Position numbers and translations under genes: made by a program
Shown: positions 63,201 to 64,000 of the stretch, piece after piece
How the letters are laid out: each line of letters begins with the position of its first letter
Position numbering within the stretch: position 1 is the stretch's first letter
Notes under the pieces: generated by a model
Told to the model about the DNA's origin: nothing
What the model saw: only the letters and a program-made list of their open reading frames with translations
Databases searched by the model: none
Origin: Gibbula magus
Lineage: Eukaryota > Mollusca > Gastropoda > Trochida > Trochidae
Assembly: GCA_936450465.1 (NCBI GenBank)
Contig: OW388292.1
Span: 6,653,756-6,717,755 of the forward strand
Length of the DNA: 64,000 nt
Direction: 5' to 3'

Positions 63201-64000
63201 AATGCCAGAGAACAAGTCACTACTCTTTCTGCAACATTAACATCTTGAAGAATTATTTTATAATGTCGCAAACAACAAAATGTTGGAACAATGGTTGCTA
63301 TGTGAGAGTGCCATGTGCACATATGGGTATTAACATGGACACAACTTCTGGTTAACAATGGGGGTAATAAAGTGCACTATTAATAATTTAATTAAGAGAC
63401 TATGATTAAACAATAACTCGAAAATGTCCTATAGTTTAAAAAACCCATAGATAGAAGCCTCTTAAGAAAAGTTATAAGCTCTGTTCTGATTGGCTCTTCA
63501 ATTTTTACCACTTCACGGCATAATAATTATTTTCTGAACAGTGTAAAACAAGGTCAAATTAAACATGGTTGCCCTGATCAAGTGATGGTAAGTAATGAAC
63601 CTTTATAACAGTGAAGAGGAGTATGATTTTTGTATACTTTTGTTGACCAGTCAGGAGCATTCATATTCTATGAAAGAAATGAGTGGAACACAGACATACT
63701 TCATGATAGTCGAGTTTTCCATCCCTGTTTTCGTCAACCTCGTCAATCATTTCCTTCACTTCCTGTCGCGACATTTTCTCTCCGCGCTGAATCAAGTAAA
63801 AAATGTCATGTAAAATATCTGTTGCTATTTTTTAAAAATATATCAAGTAATAATCTGACAGTAGCTCTGACTAACAAGGAAAGATGCCCAGGTCTCCGTG
63901 AACTTCCACCTTGCTGTAGCATTTGCTACTTACAATAACAAGCTGTGGTAAATCTTTCTTCATCCAAATAGCATACGCTGTATAATATGAATCACTCACA
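39214..64000 (-). CDS. EFCAB7: EFCAB7, EF-hand ciliary protein (5' part beyond window)
   Basis: EFCAB7, with IQCE, anchors the EVC-EVC2 complex in the EvC zone of the primary cilium and supports Hedgehog signalling (family knowledge). Eighteen firm exons and one tentative exon join in phase to about 611 codons. An EF-hand with loop DENRDGKLDYHE (exon 63700-63786) is followed by FCNMLMSTTEECKKM and a charged linker in short exons. Next come EWTHTSSKGCFFLDTDEGEQ, the IDTALYVVKE segment, GRYRLLPMTTGCRLK, a second EF-hand loop (DLDGNGLLSREE) with NLRTSG after it, DLWVTVTSMGFNKALGLDQ, CPFKLNVYTEDCDDAELSVV and the C-terminal RDERSEW. Order and spacing follow human EFCAB7 (629 residues). The N-terminal EF-hand region lies to the right of the window. 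Positions 1, 3, 5, 9 and 12 of both loops hold side chains suited to calcium binding. Confidence 0.94.
39891..39998 (-). CDS. EFCAB7: EFCAB7 exon, penultimate
   Basis: Acceptor TATTTTAAG, donor AAAGTG|GTCAGT; 108 nt, phase 0-0. Encodes SHSKVRVELDCTKSKNVQSN then IGDLDTVVTTAPNTKV. Confidence 0.9.
40144..40590. mobile_element. inverted pair of tRNA-like SINE sequences
   Basis: Each end carries a pol III B-box-like GTGGGTTCGAATCCCGTA (minus strand at about 40214-40232, plus strand at about 40508-40525). The outer arms pair (CACTACCTTCAATAGTACAA / TTGTACTATTGAAGGTAGTG), as do CATGGTTTATATTTTGGATA and its complement. Inner CCTCGACAAAATCGAGGTCC occurs twice in direct orientation. It lies in an EFCAB7 intron. 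Either two head-to-head SINEs or one element with tRNA-like inverted ends. Confidence 0.75.
40749..40838 (-). CDS. EFCAB7: EFCAB7 exon
   Basis: Acceptor GGTTCCAG, donor ACAGG|GTATGT; 90 nt, phase 0-0. Encodes GEQSNVKGMRDLNVYTYVGD ARATVVIENR, matching human NIIVHTYSCDTWITSVIENK. Confidence 0.93.
41250..41372 (-). CDS. EFCAB7: EFCAB7 exon
   Basis: Acceptor CCTCTCCAG, donor GCCAAG|GTGAGG; 123 nt, phase 0-0. Encodes ACPFKLNVYTEDCDDAELSV then VSLDATAEQLEEAVCESVIA K, matching human ACPFVIDIYAEKCKPKIKAV. Confidence 0.95.
41405..42690. repeat. 32-bp minisatellite, 40 units, in an EFCAB7 intron
   Basis: The unit is ACTGATGTGGTAAAGCTAAT followed by ATCCATTCCMTC. Anchors run from 41426 to 42674, a distance of 1248 bp or exactly 39 units, with no net indel. 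The main variant is CCCTC versus CCATC. The array starts about 30 bp from the acceptor of exon 41250-41372. Confidence 0.97.
42691..42940. other. unique spacer between two intronic arrays
   Basis: About 250 bp of AT-rich unique intron between the 32-bp and 24-bp arrays; nothing recognised. Confidence 0.6.
42941..45915. repeat. 24-bp minisatellite, 124 units, same EFCAB7 intron
   Basis: The unit is ATAGAGATGTGTAAGTTTAC followed by NACA (or TTAGGGCA in place of TTACNACA). Anchors run from 42941 to 45893, a distance of 2952 bp or exactly 123 units. A 1032-bp (43-unit) displaced duplication is marked by the rare GTGTAATTTTAGGACAATAG at about 43719 and 44751, with further copies at about 45279 and 45447. 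Frames of 666 and 729 codons on opposite strands are artefacts. The array ends about 16 bp from the donor of exon 45932-46080. Confidence 0.97.
45932..46080 (-). CDS. EFCAB7: EFCAB7 exon
   Basis: Acceptor TCTTGCAG, donor GACCAG|GTGGGT; 149 nt. Encodes NVHLERDEITKQGFVRLNEM then EAEDNDGDAEDLWVTVTSMG FNKALGLDQ, closely matching human RNELTRQGFMDLNLMEANDR and DLWVTLHSMGYNKAL. Confidence 0.96.
46081..46574 (-). other. EFCAB7 intron with short AC-rich repeat
   Basis: A short intron; ACAATGTTCAACAATAAAAC is repeated three times at 46441-46500 with small changes. No other structure recognised. Confidence 0.6.
46575..46708 (-). CDS. EFCAB7: EFCAB7 exon with C-terminal EF-hand
   Basis: Acceptor TTTGCTGCAG, donor GAGG|GTGAGT; 134 nt. 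Encodes KVLEDIFDMADLDGNGLLSR then EEFNWYNLRTSGDEVADDEW AVVE. The loop DLDGNGLLSREE is a canonical 12-residue EF-hand; matches human DIFEVIDLDGNGLLSLEEYN. Confidence 0.97.
47156..47313 (-). CDS. EFCAB7: EFCAB7 exon
   Basis: Acceptor CTTCCAG, donor TTCAA|GTGAGA; 158 nt. Encodes KYGVRCDLSAGRYRLLPMTT then GCRLKDKSHRSGKEAKLIKK DRDDKIVLTKAF, matching human GPGIYWLIPSTTGCRL and LTKEFK. Confidence 0.95.
47403..47509 (-). CDS. EFCAB7: EFCAB7 exon
   Basis: Acceptor TGTTTCAG, donor GGGG|GTACGT region; 107 nt. Encodes QTDDGPIDTALYVVKEKSSS VDRLVTFTEHRDSKG, matching human SVDTALYILKENES and VCFTELRNRE. Confidence 0.94.
47875..48019 (-). CDS. EFCAB7: EFCAB7 exon
   Basis: Acceptor CCTCCGCAG, donor GGGG|GTGGGT; 145 nt. 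Encodes EWTHTSSKGCFFLDTDEGEQ IVSHQYLLDLPSDSNVFITI then HPTRIADG, matching human DWQHMQSKGCFFLEEDGEII. A decayed copy of its 5' end lies at about 48600-48645. Confidence 0.95.
48600..48645 (-). pseudogene. partial duplicate of the EFCAB7 exon at 47875-48019
   Basis: In the gene strand GAGTGGACCCACACAGGCAG followed by CAAGTGTTGC repeats the first 30 or so bases of the exon (EWTHTxSKxCF) about 620 bp upstream in the same intron. The CCGCAG acceptor is replaced by TTCCT, and the frame soon diverges. It looks like a dead exon fragment. Confidence 0.75.
48876..48976 (-). CDS. EFCAB7: EFCAB7 exon (end of the linker)
   Basis: Acceptor CTCCCAG, donor CTCAGG|GTAACA; 101 nt, phase 1 in and 0 out. Encodes DMPRPSPRVRKDKMQHAVGS ARSARFPEPSNLR, basic and Ser/Pro-rich, corresponding to the human linker with KPSPKITRK and KLMEPNLIKDW. 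Confidence 0.85.
51090..51205. repeat. 40-bp tandem repeat, three copies
   Basis: CGACATTATACATATAGAGA then GAATACTAGACAGAACCCCC occurs at 51101, 51141 and 51181. The last copy runs straight into the palindromic element at 51203, sharing GAGAGAATACTA with its left end. Confidence 0.85.
51203..51343. mobile_element. palindromic MITE
   Basis: AATACTAAACAACGTTCCGT then TTAATAACATATTTATGA is mirrored by CATAAATATGTTATTAAACG then GAAACGAGTTTAGTATT. The centre TTTAACGAGCTAAAGCGAGT is itself symmetric. A half copy at 12581-12690 lacks the right arm. Confidence 0.85.
51879..52194 (-). mobile_element. tRNA-derived SINE, full length, 9-bp target duplication
   Basis: In the minus strand the head has pol III boxes A (ATAGCTCAGTGGTTAGCGC) and B (GGGGTTCGAATCCCG). 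It is followed by a unique body, the tail domain containing AAGCGGCGTTAAACCCCAAC and a (CTCAC)n terminus. The element is bracketed by the direct repeat GAAAACCAG at 51870-51878 and 52195-52203. The tail type is widespread in molluscs and other lophotrochozoans. The acceptor stem does not pair, so this is not a tRNA gene. Confidence 0.92.
52542..52580 (-). CDS. EFCAB7: EFCAB7 small linker exon
   Basis: Acceptor GATTTTCAG, donor ATCAG|GTGAGA; 39 nt, phase 1-1. Encodes DSRAPSHSSLRS within the linker. Short and weakly conserved, but phases and splice sites fit. Confidence 0.75.
52581..54469 (-). other. EFCAB7 intron, AT-rich
   Basis: No exon is recognised apart from the flanking ones. It contains a poly-G run at about 52940-52957 and the pogo-like element listed separately. 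Confidence 0.55.
53732..54131. mobile_element. pogo/Tigger-like MITE, TA-flanked
   Basis: The left end CAGTCAAGTCGCGATAGACC and the right end, in reverse, CAGTCAGGCCATGATAATCC are imperfect terminal repeats, each bordered by TA (53730-53731 and 54132-54133). 400 bp with no transposase. The CAGTC... ends with TA duplication are typical of the pogo group of Tc1/mariner. Confidence 0.8.
54470..54514 (-). CDS. EFCAB7: EFCAB7 small linker exon
   Basis: Acceptor TTATGGCAG, donor GATTT|GTAAGA; 45 nt, phase 1-1. Encodes DEDIFGAKKSPRKI. Resembles the end of the exon at 55332-55430 (AKKSSRTI), suggesting exon duplication. Confidence 0.75.
54878..55141 (+). mobile_element. short pearl-like element, core-less
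   Basis: Starts AGCCATTGGCTCTGTAGCTC ATCA and ends GCCTTTACAGGCCTGATGAG CTTT, the family termini, but holds only about one decayed core unit (GGTTCTGGAGAAGTCGAAAA). Inserted in an EFCAB7 intron, antisense to the gene. Confidence 0.8.
55332..55430 (-). CDS. EFCAB7: EFCAB7 acidic linker exon
   Basis: Acceptor AATCGCCAG, donor AATTT|GTAAGA; 99 nt, phase 1-1. Encodes EEEIAEEIQSEEDLEDISQI then FSNPAKKSSRTI: a very acidic stretch followed by a basic Ser-rich end. Confidence 0.78.
55791..55856 (-). CDS. EFCAB7: EFCAB7 small linker exon
   Basis: Acceptor CTTGTGTAG, donor GACAG|GTAAAG; 66 nt, phase 1-1. Encodes ALDKPGSLLSLRSNRSVPRE T. LSLRSNRSV closely resembles TSLRSNTSV in exon 58726-58782. Confidence 0.8.
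56139..56228 (-). CDS. EFCAB7: EFCAB7 linker exon
   Basis: Acceptor TATTAGCAG, donor ACTCA|GTAAGA; 90 nt, phase 1-1. Encodes IDGDIQDVLDTHDDLELSAR then SSARTPRKL: acidic then Ser/Arg, the same pattern as the other linker exons. Confidence 0.78.
56229..58725 (-). other. EFCAB7 intron with decayed pearl-like remnants
   Basis: No exon is recognised. Remnants at about 56590-56870 (GTTCTGGAGGAC, GTGCCATAAAC) and 58120-58290 (CCACATTGGCCAGGAAGTCT then GCACACACGTTTTCAGC) belong to the pearl-like family. The remainder is AT-rich and unique as far as I can see. Confidence 0.5.
58726..58782 (-). CDS. EFCAB7: EFCAB7 small linker exon
   Basis: Acceptor ACTATAG, donor AAAAC|GTAAGA; 57 nt, phase 1-1. Encodes EDNVHGSKTSLRSNTSVK. 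The nearer GTAAAA was rejected because it breaks phase. Confidence 0.75.
59139..59256 (-). CDS. EFCAB7: EFCAB7 exon after the EF-hand
   Basis: Acceptor TCGGCCAG, donor GCGAG|GTGAGA; 118 nt, phase 0 in and 1 out. Encodes FCNMLMSTTEECKKMSLRVM then EKKERKKRKGGRPDTGSRR, matching human FCKLYMTTNEQCLKTTLERL. Confidence 0.94.
59600..59836. repeat. 37/38-bp tandem repeat, about six copies
   Basis: CCAATCTTAGCCCTACGTAA then ATCATAAACCCTAAAAC (with an extra C in some units) recurs in an EFCAB7 intron. Unlike the large arrays, unit length varies by one base. Confidence 0.9.
59837..60881 (-). other. EFCAB7 intron, AT-rich
   Basis: No exon is recognised. A short direct repeat GTGTCTTGCTCTAAGTTAA occurs at about 60637-60680. 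Confidence 0.5.
60882..61105. mobile_element. short MITE, second copy of the GGCATAACTCTTGCCAG family
   Basis: GCAAGACATATCTCTTGCCA is mirrored by TGGCAAGAGTTATGCCTTGT. The outer AGCAACTT and AAGTTGCT also pair. It shares GATAGTGGATCGCTGCACCT with the 30404-31035 copy but lacks most of its interior. Confidence 0.75.
61106..62023 (-). other. EFCAB7 intron, nothing recognised
   Basis: About 900 bp with only short chance frames and no repeat family recognised. Confidence 0.45.
62024..63200 (+). mobile_element. pearl-like element with 145-bp core units
   Basis: The 5' end is ATAGAGCCATGAGCTCTGTA then GCTCATCA; the 3' end is GGGCCTTTCAGGCCTGATGA GCTAAAA after a (GGAC)n stretch. Two nearly identical core units lie 145 bp apart (GAGAAGAAGAAGAAAATAGA at 62817 and 62962). 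The segment at about 62150-62330 is not shared with the other copies and may be a secondary insertion. It lies antisense in an EFCAB7 intron. Confidence 0.82.
63201..63699 (-). other. EFCAB7 intron, nothing recognised
   Basis: About 500 bp of AT-rich unique intron. Confidence 0.5.
63700..63786 (-). CDS. EFCAB7: EFCAB7 EF-hand exon
   Basis: Acceptor TTGATTCAG, donor CATGAA|GTATGT; 87 nt, phase 0-0. Encodes RGEKMSRQEVKEMIDEVDEN RDGKLDYHE. The loop DENRDGKLDYHE is canonical; matches human RGEKMTREEVNAIINLADVN ADGKFDY. Confidence 0.96.
63934..63977 (-). CDS. EFCAB7: tentative EFCAB7 exon
   Basis: Between ATTATACAG and GTTATT|GTAAGT there are 44 nt encoding YAIWMKKDLPQLVI, phase 1 in and 0 out, which fits the next exon. 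The expected residues here are of the form DLYKFLTK before RGEKM; DL and hydrophobics are present but one residue is lacking. The strong GTAAGT donor is the main support. Confidence 0.42.

Overview
The window is eukaryotic, almost certainly from a marine mollusc, and I would guess a bivalve. It carries spliced genes with GT-AG introns and a low gene density. Its repeats include pearl-like elements with a 145-bp satellite core, a tRNA-derived SINE with the lophotrochozoan tail containing GCGGCGTTAAA, and many small inverted-repeat elements. The species cannot be named from this sequence.

Two genes are supported, both on the minus strand. SASS6 (SAS-6, the centriole cartwheel protein) is complete: 16 coding exons between 31517 and 13827 join without frame breaks into 674 codons, and the human protein has about 657. 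EFCAB7 (a ciliary EF-hand protein of the EvC zone, acting in Hedgehog signalling) enters from the right edge and ends at 39214. I see 18 firm exons plus one tentative exon; only the N-terminal part lies outside the window. The two genes are tail-to-head (EFCAB7 stop, then 7.7 kb, then SASS6 start). Both products serve centrioles or cilia, but the sequence does not show co-regulation.

Layout: 1-13826 is a gene-free nest of transposon remnants around a 90-copy 39-bp minisatellite. 13827-31517 is SASS6, whose intron 9 is a 236-copy array of a different 39-bp unit, whose intron 8 carries a 14-copy array of 31 bp, and whose intron 14 is about six copies of the exon 14 donor junction. 31518-39213 is intergenic and holds a 12-bp array and a 40-copy 30-bp array. 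39214-64000 is EFCAB7; one of its introns (41373-45931) is nearly all tandem repeat (40 x 32 bp, then 124 x 24 bp), and the other introns hold SINE, pogo-like, pearl-like and MITE insertions.

The seven main arrays cover roughly a third of the window. Five of them (236, 124, 40, 40 and 14 copies) show no net insertion or deletion across the whole array; the 90-copy array has one 8-bp deletion. The very long open reading frames here come from unit lengths divisible by three that lack stop codons, and they are not proteins. The most interesting observation is that several SASS6 arrays are built from splice-site sequence: a true 3' splice site copied 14 times, a true 5' splice site copied about 6 times, and a 9.2-kb intron presenting about 236 acceptor-like motifs in the sense strand.
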